64,000 bases of DNA from Citricoccus alkalitolerans (GTDB taxonomy: Bacteria; Actinomycetota; Actinomycetes; Actinomycetales; Micrococcaceae), in the NCBI RefSeq assembly GCF_039528175.1, contig NZ_BAAALH010000001.1, forward strand, positions 1,293,738 through 1,357,737, in the 5' to 3' direction. Positions within the stretch are counted from its first letter, which is position 1. Every line of letters begins with the position of its first letter. The translations under genes and the position numbers were made by a program. Shown here piece by piece: positions 20,466 to 28,112 of this stretch. A model generated the notes under the pieces. The model saw only the letters and a list, made by a program, of their open reading frames with translations, had not been told where the DNA came from and did no database searches.

Positions 20466-21374
20466 CTACTGGCCTCCATGGCGGGGTGCCAATGCCGCAG
20501 GACGCGGGCTCCCGACGGCGGCCAGCACCTCGACGACCCGGCCGCGCTCCGGCGCGGACACCGGTTCCAGGATCCGCTCCTGGACCCGTCCCACAGCAGG
20601 CCAGAGCTCGTCGACGAGCGCCCGGCCCACTGCGGTCAGGGAGACCATGCGGGAGCGACGGTCGTCCGGGTCGGGGCGGCGCTCCGTCCAGCCTCGGGTC
20701 TCGAGTCTTCGCAGTACGTCCGAGGCACTGGACCGGTCAAGCGCGGCCAACCCGGCCACGGCACCCTGGCCCGTGGGACCGGATTCGGCCAGGACCAGCA
20801 GGACGGCGAACTGCGGGCCGGTGATGATGCCGCCCAGCTCGTCGGCCCACAACACCGTGTGCCGCTGCTGGGCCAACCGGATCAGGTGGCCGGGACGCAG
20901 GTCGCCCTCCATCGGGGTCCCCTCATGGGGGCCGGCATCGGCGGCCGTTCCCGCCGCCTCGTGGTGACCGGAGAGGTCCACCAGCCGGCGCCCGAGCCAG
21001 ACACGATCGACTGCGGACAGGGGCGCCATCAGCCGCTCCTGAAGCGTGCGGACCGCCGGAGCCAATCCCTCCAGGGCCATCGCGGCGGGCACGGGCAGGT
21101 TGACGACAAGTCGCCGCGCATCGACGGGATCGCGTTCCCGCCGCAGCCACCCCTGCTCCTCCAGGCGGCGGATCACCCCGGCCACCGTGGTCCGGTCCAG
21201 CCCCGCGGCACGGCCAACGGAGAGCTGGTCCAGGGGCCTCTTGGCTGCGGCCGCGGTGAACAGTACCGAATACTGCGGCGATGTCAGCATCCCGCCTACT
21301 GCGTCCGCCCAGAGTGCGTTGTGCACCTGGTGACACCGGCGTAGCTGATGCCCCACGAGGAGCCTCGACTCCAT
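20466..21374 (-). CDS. Tandem (single-chain) MarR-family transcriptional regulator
   Basis: 302 aa containing two complete MarR winged-helix domains in one chain. The first occupies about residues 5-134 and the second about 158-288, with a polar linker between. The halves are clear internal duplicates: compare LWADAVGGMLTSPQYSVL with LWADELGGIITGPQFAVL, and GLDRTTVAGVIRRLEEQGW with ALDRSSASDVLRRLETRGW. MarR proteins normally act as dimers of one domain, so this chain could form a one-polypeptide pseudo-dimer or bind two sites. ATG 21374 has AAGGGGG upstream; GTG 21380 is less likely. It is divergent from mobA, whose expression it probably controls in response to an aromatic acid (inferred from position). 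Confidence 0.85.
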   Translation of the reverse strand: MESRLLVGHQLRRCHQVHNALWADAVGGMLTSPQYSVLFTAAAAKRPLDQLSVGRAAGLDRTTVAGVIRRLEEQGWLRRERDPVDARRLVVNLPVPAAMALEGLAPAVRTLQERLMAPLSAVDRVWLGRRLVDLSGHHEAAGTAADAGPHEGTPMEGDLRPGHLIRLAQQRHTVLWADELGGIITGPQFAVLLVLAESGPTGQGAVAGLAALDRSSASDVLRRLETRGWTERRPDPDDRRSRMVSLTAVGRALVDELWPAVGRVQERILEPVSAPERGRVVEVLAAVGSPRPAALAPRHGGQ

Positions 21375-21380
21375 GCACAC

Positions 21381-21511
21381 CCCCTTGATTATCAGTACAC
21401 GGATGAAACGTTACCATCACTATACCGTGGTTCACATCACTAGCGTGCGCTATCCTCGGACAGAATCGTGCAGTACACGGAAGATACAGCTGATGTTGGA
21501 GAAGGAGTCCT
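21381..21511. promoter_or_regulatory. Divergent promoter region of the tandem MarR gene and mobA
   Basis: A locally AT-richer gap. CAGTACACGGA occurs twice as a direct repeat (21393-21403 and 21471-21481), and CATCAC twice around TATACCGTGGTT (21415-21440). These are candidate operator half-sites. TATCCT at 21451-21456 could be a -10 for mobA. No consensus -35 is assigned. Confidence 0.45.
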
Positions 21512-23494
21512 ATGCAATACCACCTGGACGGCTACCGCTACGGAGACCCCACGATCGAGCCGGCAGCGTCTGGCCGGGACGACGGGCAGGGCCCCCTGCC
21601 CGAGGAGGTCGATGTCCTGATCGTCGGCACCGGCCCGGCCGGCACCGTTCTGGCAGCGCAGCTGGCCGAGTTCCCGGAGATCACCACCCGCGTGGTGGAG
21701 CGCCGCCAGGGCCCGCTGCCCGTGGGGCACGCCGATGGGGTCTCCTGCCGCACCGTGGAGATGTTCGGCACCTTCGGCCTGGCCACCACTCTGTTGGATG
21801 AGGCCTACTGGGTCAACGAGACCACATTCTGGTCCCCGTCCTCCCAAGATCGCGAGGGCATCACCCGCACGGGCCAGATCCAGGACGTCGCGGACGGGCT
21901 CAGCGAGTATCCGCACGTGATCGTCAATCAGGCCCGGATGCAGGAGATGCTTCTGGCCAAGGCGTCGAAGTCCGCCTCCCGGCTGGAGGTCGACTACGGG
22001 TTCAAGGCCGTCGGTGTGGACATCCCGGAGGACGCCGAGGCCCGGGTGACGGTCACCCTGGAGGTGACCGATCAGGATGGCAAGGGCACCGGGACCACCC
22101 GCGCCGTGCAGGCCCGCTACGTGGTGGGATGCGACGGCGCCCGCTCCGTCATCCGCACCTCGATCGGACGATCCCTGCACGGCGACGCCCAGAACCACGC
22201 CTGGGGCGTCATGGACATCCTCCCGGTCACAGACTTCCCGGACGTCCGCAAGAAGGCCGTCATGCAGTCCGCGTCCGGTTCCCTGCTCCAGATTCCCCGC
22301 GAGGGCGGGCACCTGGTGCGTTATTACGTGGATCTCGGCGACCTCCCCGAAGGTGACCGCAGCGTCCGCGAGCGCACCACCTTCGAGGACATCCTCACTG
22401 CCGCCCAGAGGGCACTTCACCCGTACACGCTGGATGCCAGGGACGTGGCCTGGTGGAGCGTGTACGAGGTGGGTCAGCGGGTGACGGACGGGTTCGATGA
22501 CGTGCCGGCAGAACGCGTCGGAGTCCTGGACCCGCGGGTGTTCATCGCCGGAGACGCCTGTCACACGCACTCCGCCAAGGCGGGGCAGGGCATGAACGTG
22601 TCCATGCAGGACACCTACAACCTGGGCTGGAAGCTGGCCGCCGTGCTGCAGGGCCGCTCACCGAAGTCGCTGCTGGCCACCTATTCCGGCGAGCGCCAGA
22701 AGATCGCCCGGGAACTCATCGACTTCGACAAGCGCTGGTCCAGGATGATCGGTTCCAAGGTCTCCGACCCGAACGACCCGGAGGCCGGAGGCGTCGCCGC
22801 GAACGACGTCGAGACGCACTTCGTGGCCGGCGGGAAGTTCACCGCGGGGCTGTCCACGGTGTACGAGCGCTCCCTCCTGACGGGGGGAACGGAGCATCAG
22901 GGTCTGGCCCCCGGGTTCGAGGTCGGGTCCCGGTTCCACTCGGCTCCGGTCGTTCGCGTGGCTGATGCGAAGCCGGAGCAGCTGGGCCACGTGCACGAGG
23001 CGGACGGCCGCTGGCGCCTGTACGCCTTCGGTGACGCCACGGCCGTCGGGTCGGAGGCCTCGGCCCTGGGCGCCCTGCTGGAGTTCCTGGGCACCTCCGA
23101 ACAGTCCCCGGTCCGCCGGTTCACGCCGTCCGGGGCTCCGGTCGATTCCGTTTTCGATGTCCGGGCGATCCTCCAGCAGGAGCACCATTCCGTGGACCTG
23201 AACGCCCTGCCGCCCATCCTGCTCCCGGCCAAGGGCAGGTTCGGCCTGCGCGACTACGAGAAGGTCTTCTCTGCTGAGAGGACCAACGGTCGTCTTCTCG
23301 GCACGGTGCCCGGCCTCGAGGCCACCCAGGACATCTACGACCTGCGTGGCATCGACCGTGAGCGGGGCGCCCTCGTGGTCGTCCGCCCGGACCAGTACGT
23401 GGCACAGGTCCTCCCCTTGGGCGCCCATACCGAGCTGGCGGACTTCTTTGCCGGGTTCATGATCGATCAGGGCCTCGAACAGGGCTCAGCCTGA
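21512..23494 (+). CDS. mobA: 3-hydroxybenzoate 4-monooxygenase
   Basis: FAD- and NADPH-dependent ring hydroxylase that converts 3-hydroxybenzoate to protocatechuate (660 aa). Features in order: GxGxxG FAD motif VLIVGTGPAGTVLAAQL (about 32-48), CRTVEMF, a DG-type motif VGCDGARSVIR, FIAGDACHTHSAKAGQGMN (about 348-366), then the thioredoxin-like C-terminal phenol-hydroxylase domain ending in ALVVVRPDQYVAQVLPLG. Resemblance to Comamonas MobA runs from the first residues (MQYHLDGYR) to this end, so I favour this over phenol 2-monooxygenase. The Shine-Dalgarno AAGGAG is 4 bases before the ATG. It is divergent from the MarR gene. No protocatechuate ring-cleavage genes are in the window. Confidence 0.88.
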   Translation: MQYHLDGYRYGDPTIEPAASGRDDGQGPLPEEVDVLIVGTGPAGTVLAAQLAEFPEITTRVVERRQGPLPVGHADGVSCRTVEMFGTFGLATTLLDEAYWVNETTFWSPSSQDREGITRTGQIQDVADGLSEYPHVIVNQARMQEMLLAKASKSASRLEVDYGFKAVGVDIPEDAEARVTVTLEVTDQDGKGTGTTRAVQARYVVGCDGARSVIRTSIGRSLHGDAQNHAWGVMDILPVTDFPDVRKKAVMQSASGSLLQIPREGGHLVRYYVDLGDLPEGDRSVRERTTFEDILTAAQRALHPYTLDARDVAWWSVYEVGQRVTDGFDDVPAERVGVLDPRVFIAGDACHTHSAKAGQGMNVSMQDTYNLGWKLAAVLQGRSPKSLLATYSGERQKIARELIDFDKRWSRMIGSKVSDPNDPEAGGVAANDVETHFVAGGKFTAGLSTVYERSLLTGGTEHQGLAPGFEVGSRFHSAPVVRVADAKPEQLGHVHEADGRWRLYAFGDATAVGSEASALGALLEFLGTSEQSPVRRFTPSGAPVDSVFDVRAILQQEHHSVDLNALPPILLPAKGRFGLRDYEKVFSAERTNGRLLGTVPGLEATQDIYDLRGIDRERGALVVVRPDQYVAQVLPLGAHTELADFFAGFMIDQGLEQGSA

Positions 23495-23521
23495 CGGGGC
23501 GTGACCCGATGGACAGGAGGC

Positions 23522-24031
23522 TCAGTCCACCGGGTCCATCCCGGCCACGTAGGCCGCCTGGCCCACGTGCTGCAGGGCATCGGCATAGACGCTGACCAGG
23601 CGCACCGCACGAGTGACCGGCGGGTCCCACTGCCGGTCGATTACCTCGTCGAGGCCCGTCTCGGACAAGGTCCTGAGGTAGTCCAGGGACTGTTCGGTCA
23701 CGGCCGCCAGGTACTCCCGCAAAACATCCTTGTCCTGCACGACGACGGCCCGTGCCGTGCCCTCCGACTGGCCGTAGCCGTGTTCTTCGGCCGGGACGTC
23801 CGGACCGAACCGATCCGCCCAGCCCTGGGTGGTCCACAGCTGGTCCTGTTCGCCCAAGTCTGCGACCTGGGCGTCGATCTCACGGCCAGAGTGCCACAGG
23901 AGCCAGGCAATGGAGTTGGGATGGCCACCCGGGTGGGCATTCAGGTTGGAGGGGCCGATACGGTCCCAGATCAGGTCCAGCTCATCGAGGGGTCGGCGGG
24001 CGAGTTCCTGTAACACGGCGATCGAGTTCAT
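23522..24031 (-). CDS. DinB-like (DUF664) four-helix protein
   Basis: 169 aa. It has the DinB/YfiT-type pattern of a four-helix bundle with metal-binding histidines: an early helix, HPNSIAWLLWHSGREIDAQ in the middle and YADALQHVGQAAYVAG at the C-terminus. Members include mycothiol- and bacillithiol-dependent transferases, but many have no known activity. ATG 24031 is chosen because homology starts there; GTG 24046 is possible. It is convergent with mobA and divergent from the baeRF gene, so it is not in an operon with either. Confidence 0.75.
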   Translation of the reverse strand: MNSIAVLQELARRPLDELDLIWDRIGPSNLNAHPGGHPNSIAWLLWHSGREIDAQVADLGEQDQLWTTQGWADRFGPDVPAEEHGYGQSEGTARAVVVQDKDVLREYLAAVTEQSLDYLRTLSETGLDEVIDRQWDPPVTRAVRLVSVYADALQHVGQAAYVAGMDPVD

Positions 24032-24136
24032 GGCCCCAGTGTGCACCCAACGTCTTCGCCATCTCCACCATCCCGGTCAGCGTGCATCACCGCATCGGGC
24101 GACGACCCAGCTGGTGTACTTTTGGGGCCTCGTGGG

Positions 24137-24142
24137 TACCGT
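24137..24142 (+). promoter_or_regulatory. Leaderless -10 element of the baeRF gene
   Basis: TACCGT followed by 6 bases (GTCCCC) and the ATG at 24149. No Shine-Dalgarno. It fixes the start 108 bases inside a longer open frame. Confidence 0.55.
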
Positions 24143-24148
24143 GTCCCC

Positions 24149-25285
24149 ATGAGTATCGACATACCCTCCGCTGAAGACTTCGCCGAACTCACGCAGCACC
24201 GCCACCCAGCGAGCGTGACCGTGTATGTTGCCCCGTCCGGTTCGAGTGAGAGTCGATCGCCGATCGGCCGGAATCCCGAAGCAGCCCAGTTATCCCTGCG
24301 CACCGCCGTGGGTGAGGGCGTCGCCCAGTTGGCTGCCGCCGAGGTCCCCGCCGAGGACCTGGACGGGATCACTGACGCCGTGGACCAGCTCGTGGACGAC
24401 CGGGAGTTCTGGTCCACCCAGGCCCGCTCCCTCGCCGTCTTCGTCTCACCCCGAGGGCTGCGGGCGTTCCGGCTCATGAACAACCTCCGCACCCATTCGG
24501 GCGTCGGCGACCGATTCGATGCGGGGCCGTTGATCCGGGCGACCACCTTCGCCCACAGTGGGTTCGTGCTCGCACTGACGAAGGGCTCGGTCCGCCTGCT
24601 GGTGCTGGAGTCGGATGCCTCCTGCCATGAGGTGGAACTGACCGGACTGCCCGGGGATCTTGGGCTGGAGCTGCAGACGGCAGACAACGAGGGCCGGATG
24701 GACCGCCAGCGTGCGGACGGCGCCCTGCGGCCGAAGATTCAGCGCCGCGACTACTGCTCCACCGTGCAGGAGGCGGTCCTGCGCCAAGTCAACGGCTCGA
24801 ACCACCCGCTGGTGCTGGCAGCCAGCTCCGATCTCGAACCGGCCTACCGGGAGATCAACACCTACCGGCGTCTGCTCGAAGAGGGCATCACGGCCAATCC
24901 GGCCTCCCTGAGTCTGGATGACCTGGCCCGCCGGGGACGCGAGGTCCTGGACCGCAACTATGCCGCCCAGCTCGCCGACTGGAGGGAACAGTTCGGCTCC
25001 CTCCGCGCCCATGGCCGGGCCAGCGCGAAGCTGCGTGAGATCGCCAAGGCCGCCACGGCCGGCCAGGTGGACGTCCTCCTGTTCGACCTCACGGCGGAAC
25101 GCGAGGGCACGATCGATGAATACGGCAACGTCACCCCCGCCGATGAGCCGAGTGCTCACACCTATGGGCTGGCGGACGAGGTCGCGGCCCGCGTCCTGCG
25201 CACCGGCGGCACGGTCAAGGCAGTCCGGGGGGCGGATCTTCCCGACGGAGCCCGGATCGCCGCGACGTTCCGTTCGGCCTCCTGA
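24149..25285 (+). CDS. baeRF-family (bacterial release-factor-like) protein
   Basis: 378-aa protein of the bacterial archaeo-eukaryotic release factor superfamily (baeRF3/baeRF11 type). These proteins share the eRF1/Pelota fold and are proposed to act on ribosomes. Visible marks are VTVYVAPSG near the N-terminus, the central LAVFVSPRGLRAF, and ALTKGSVRLLVLESD, where the family places its domain boundary. ATG 24149 is chosen from the leaderless element and the start of homology; a longer in-frame extension upstream is noncoding. It stands alone, divergent from the DinB-like gene. No GGQ motif is seen, so peptide release is not implied. Confidence 0.72.
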   Translation: MSIDIPSAEDFAELTQHRHPASVTVYVAPSGSSESRSPIGRNPEAAQLSLRTAVGEGVAQLAAAEVPAEDLDGITDAVDQLVDDREFWSTQARSLAVFVSPRGLRAFRLMNNLRTHSGVGDRFDAGPLIRATTFAHSGFVLALTKGSVRLLVLESDASCHEVELTGLPGDLGLELQTADNEGRMDRQRADGALRPKIQRRDYCSTVQEAVLRQVNGSNHPLVLAASSDLEPAYREINTYRRLLEEGITANPASLSLDDLARRGREVLDRNYAAQLADWREQFGSLRAHGRASAKLREIAKAATAGQVDVLLFDLTAEREGTIDEYGNVTPADEPSAHTYGLADEVAARVLRTGGTVKAVRGADLPDGARIAATFRSAS

Positions 25286-25325
25286 CGACACCGGGCCTCG
25301 ACGGTCCCCCAGCACGTGGCGACGC

Positions 25326-25994
25326 CTAGGCACCGTCCATCAAGCCGGCGTCACGGGCCACGAGTGCTGCCTGGGTGCGTGACCGGACACCGAGTTTGGC
25401 CAGTACCCGGGAGACGTGGGTCTTCGCCGTGGCCTCGGAGATGCCCAGCTCGCGCGCCAGCCGACTGTTGGACGCACCCGCCCCCAGCTGGATGAGAACA
25501 TCGCGTTCCCGCATCGTGAGGAGTTCCAACTGCGCCGGGGCCTGGTCATCCTGGGCCGGCCTGTTCCGGGCGCTGGCCGTGGCGAGTTCCCGGAACACGC
25601 GCCGGGTCACCTCCGGGGCCACCACCCCCTCCCCGGCGGCCACCCGGCGCACGGCGGCCACCAGCTCCGTGGCCTCGGCCGTCTTCAGGAGGAATCCGGC
25701 CGCGCCAGCGCGGATCGCGGACAGGACCACCTCGTCCTCGTCAAAGGTTGTCAGGACCAGTACGGCGGCGGTGCCCTCGGAGACGATCTCCCGGGTGGCG
25801 GCCACGCCGTCCACCACCGGCATCCGGACATCCATCAGCACCACGTCCGGGCGCAGGGCTCGGACATTGACAACTGCCGCCGCACCATCGGAGGCCTCCC
25901 CCACGACCTCGATCCCCTCGGCCCGTTCGAGGAGGGCTTTCAGGCCGGAGCGCACAGTACCGTGGTCGTCGGCCAGCACCACCCTGATGCTCAT
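25326..25994 (-). CDS. NarL/LuxR-type response regulator
   Basis: Two-component response regulator (222 aa). The receiver domain (about 1-120) has the acidic pair in VVLADDH, phospho-acceptor Asp in VVLMDVRMP and Lys in FLLKTAEA. A LuxR-type helix-turn-helix follows (about 155-215; LTMRERDVLIQLGAGASNS, ISEATAKTHVSRVLAKLG). Its ATG overlaps the stop of the upstream histidine kinase gene (ATGA), so they are a coupled pair. Targets and signal are unknown. Confidence 0.93.
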   Translation of the reverse strand: MSIRVVLADDHGTVRSGLKALLERAEGIEVVGEASDGAAAVVNVRALRPDVVLMDVRMPVVDGVAATREIVSEGTAAVLVLTTFDEDEVVLSAIRAGAAGFLLKTAEATELVAAVRRVAAGEGVVAPEVTRRVFRELATASARNRPAQDDQAPAQLELLTMRERDVLIQLGAGASNSRLARELGISEATAKTHVSRVLAKLGVRSRTQAALVARDAGLMDGA

Positions 25995-27247
25995 GCCGCG
26001 GGCTCCGAAGAGTCCGAAGACTCCGTCGATTCCACGGGCACTTCGGCGCGGATCCGCCATCGGCCGTCGGCCCGCGTGATCTGCACCGTTCCGCCCACGG
26101 CCCGCAGCCGCTCACGCATGGAGGACAGGCCGATGCCGGAACTGGCATCACCGGAGGCCGATGGCTCGACGGGAAGGGCCGGCGTCGGGTTCTCGATGTC
26201 CAGGCGGACCACCGTGGGGAGGCCGGACAGGCGCAACCGGACGGCGCCGGTCCCATGTTTGGCGGCATTGGCGAGGCCCTCTTGGGCGAACCGCAGCAGC
26301 GCTTGGCCCACGGGGGGTCCGACCTCGACCGACTGCAGCTCGGCGGACACCTCCACCCCGGCGGCCTCGGTGCGTTGGAGCAAGCCGGGAAGGGCGTCCA
26401 GCCCGTCCCGCACCTGCAGGTCCAGTGGTTCGCCGGGTTGGTGCAGCAGTCCGATCATGGTGCGCATCTCGTCCAGGGCCGCCAGCGATGCGTTCCGGGT
26501 GTGCTGCAGGGCGCGGCGGTCCAGCTCGGCATCTGGTGCACCGGACATGGCTGCCGCCGAGTGCAGGGCGATGCCGGACAGGTGCGCGGACACGGTGTCG
26601 TGAAGTTCACGGGCCATGGCGGTGCGTTCGCGGAGGACCGCCTCGGCCCGGTCCCGTTCCGCCTCGCGCCGTGCGGTCTCGGACCGTTCGCGTTCCCAGA
26701 GGGTGGCGGCACTGGCGCGGGCCGCCCGGTCGTCGCCATTGCGCACCTCGGCGCCCCACCAGAACGGGATGGCGACGCCCGCGGTCAAGGTCAAGGCCAC
26801 GGGCAGGGCATAGTCCTCGCTGTGCGGGCGGGCCGCCACCACAGCCCAGAGGGCGACGACGGCCATCCCGGTCAGCCCGATGGACCACCGGCGCTGGCGC
26901 GGTTCGGCGCGCCTGGCCAGGGTGTACGCGGTGTCCGCCCACGCGAGGAAGACGCCCACGTGCAGCCCCAGTGCCGCATCGGCGACGGCGGCCGCGGAGG
27001 CCAGGGTGAAGCCGGCCATCACGTGCCGGCGTTGGAGGACAATCGCCACGCAGGCCACCAGCAGGGGCAGCATGTGCCACCCCTCGGACCCAGTCCAGGC
27101 CACGACGAGCGGCGGCGTCATGCCCCAGGTGGAACCGGATGCCAACAGGGCCAGCCCGACGGCGAGGTACACCAGAGGCGAGAGCGCGGCCAGTCGGGAT
27201 CGGTTCACGGTCTCCATGCTAGACATCGCTGAGTGGGGGCGAGTCAT
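25991..27247 (-). CDS. Membrane sensor histidine kinase (NarL-type, HisKA_3)
   Basis: 418 aa. About five membrane helices in the first 150 residues form an integral membrane sensor without a large outside domain. HisKA_3 dimerisation with the phospho-accepting His in MARELHDTVSAHLSG follows at about 215-235, then an HATPase domain with FAQEGLANAAKHG (N box) and GIGLSSMRERLRAVGG (G box). It resembles DesK/LiaS-like kinases. ATG 27247 is favoured because TACCCC lies 6 bases upstream (near-match to the leaderless pattern); ATG 27227 or 27218 are alternatives. It is coupled to the response regulator gene and divergent from the GAP-family gene. Confidence 0.9.
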   Translation of the reverse strand: MTRPHSAMSSMETVNRSRLAALSPLVYLAVGLALLASGSTWGMTPPLVVAWTGSEGWHMLPLLVACVAIVLQRRHVMAGFTLASAAAVADAALGLHVGVFLAWADTAYTLARRAEPRQRRWSIGLTGMAVVALWAVVAARPHSEDYALPVALTLTAGVAIPFWWGAEVRNGDDRAARASAATLWERERSETARREAERDRAEAVLRERTAMARELHDTVSAHLSGIALHSAAAMSGAPDAELDRRALQHTRNASLAALDEMRTMIGLLHQPGEPLDLQVRDGLDALPGLLQRTEAAGVEVSAELQSVEVGPPVGQALLRFAQEGLANAAKHGTGAVRLRLSGLPTVVRLDIENPTPALPVEPSASGDASSGIGLSSMRERLRAVGGTVQITRADGRWRIRAEVPVESTESSDSSEPAA

Positions 27248-27319
27248 CCGAAAGGGGTACCTCCCCGATCAGTCCTTTGGCGGACGACAGCCCGGGCCGG
27301 CGCGGGAAGGCTGGACAGC

Positions 27320-28105
27320 ATGGACTTCCTCGACGCACTCTCCGGCGGACCGATGTTCGCCGTCCTTGCCGTCCTCGCACTGGTGGACAGCACCAGCTTC
27401 GGCACCCTGGCCATTCCCGTGTGGCTCCTGATGTCTCCCGGCCGGGTCCGGGTCGGCCGAATGCTGCTCTACCTGGGCACGATCACCGTGTTCTATTTCA
27501 TCGTCGGGCTCGCCGTGTTGCTGGGTGCGGGGTGGATCGTGGAGAACCTGGGCCAGCTGATGGATTCCCGGCTCGCCATGGCATTCGGGATGATCCTGGG
27601 TGCGGGATTGATCCTCTGGAGCTTCCGCCTGGACTCCCCCGCCGCCCAGAACAGGGCCCGGTCCGGCAACGGGCGCCTGGCGGCGTGGCGTCGGCGTGCC
27701 ACCGGGCAGGAGCCGGGTGGGTTGGGCTCCCTGATGGGGCTCGCCCTGGGGGCTGGCCTGGTGGAAGTGGCCTCCATGTTGCCGTACCTGGCCGCCATCG
27801 GACTGATCGCGGCCCAGGGGCCGGGCTGGCCGGCGTCGCCGCTGTGGCTGGCGGGCTACTGCCTGGTGATGGTCCTGCCCGCGTTGGTGCTGCTCGCGGC
27901 GCGGTGGGGCGCCCGGCGGTTGGTGGAGCGTCCACTGGCGCGGCTGGATGCCTGGTTCGCCCGACACGGGGCGAGCACGGCCGCCTGGGTGGTGGGCGCC
28001 GTCGGCGTGGTGCTGGTGCTGAACACCGCACCGGCCGTGCTGTCGGCCGATGCGGTGTCCGGCGCGGTGCCCAGTGGACTGCCAGCTGCGCTGTCCGCAG
28101 GGTAG
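27320..28105 (+). CDS. GAP/Sap family integral membrane protein
   Basis: 261 aa with about six hydrophobic helices. It fits the Sap (sulfolipid-1-addressing/GAP) family known in mycobacteria, where members help translocate surface glycolipids. Helix-start phrases such as DSTSFGTLAIPVWLL and LGAGLVEVASMLPYLAAIGLI are typical of this LysE-superfamily-like fold. ATG 27320 has GGGAAGG 9 bases upstream. It is divergent from the histidine kinase pair and convergent with the peptide transporter gene (7-base gap). The exported substrate in this organism is unknown. Confidence 0.75.
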   Translation: MDFLDALSGGPMFAVLAVLALVDSTSFGTLAIPVWLLMSPGRVRVGRMLLYLGTITVFYFIVGLAVLLGAGWIVENLGQLMDSRLAMAFGMILGAGLILWSFRLDSPAAQNRARSGNGRLAAWRRRATGQEPGGLGSLMGLALGAGLVEVASMLPYLAAIGLIAAQGPGWPASPLWLAGYCLVMVLPALVLLAARWGARRLVERPLARLDAWFARHGASTAAWVVGAVGVVLVLNTAPAVLSADAVSGAVPSGLPAALSAG

Positions 28106-28112
28106 GAGGGTG

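Noticed and set aside
20466..21374. Tandem MarR considered as two genes fused by a sequencing error
   Set aside because: A continuous frame with a normal polar linker, no stop or start signals between the halves and no N run nearby; still listed as a refuting test.
24041..24148. Upstream extension of the baeRF gene
   Set aside because: The leaderless TACCGT-N6-ATG element and start of homology place the start at 24149.
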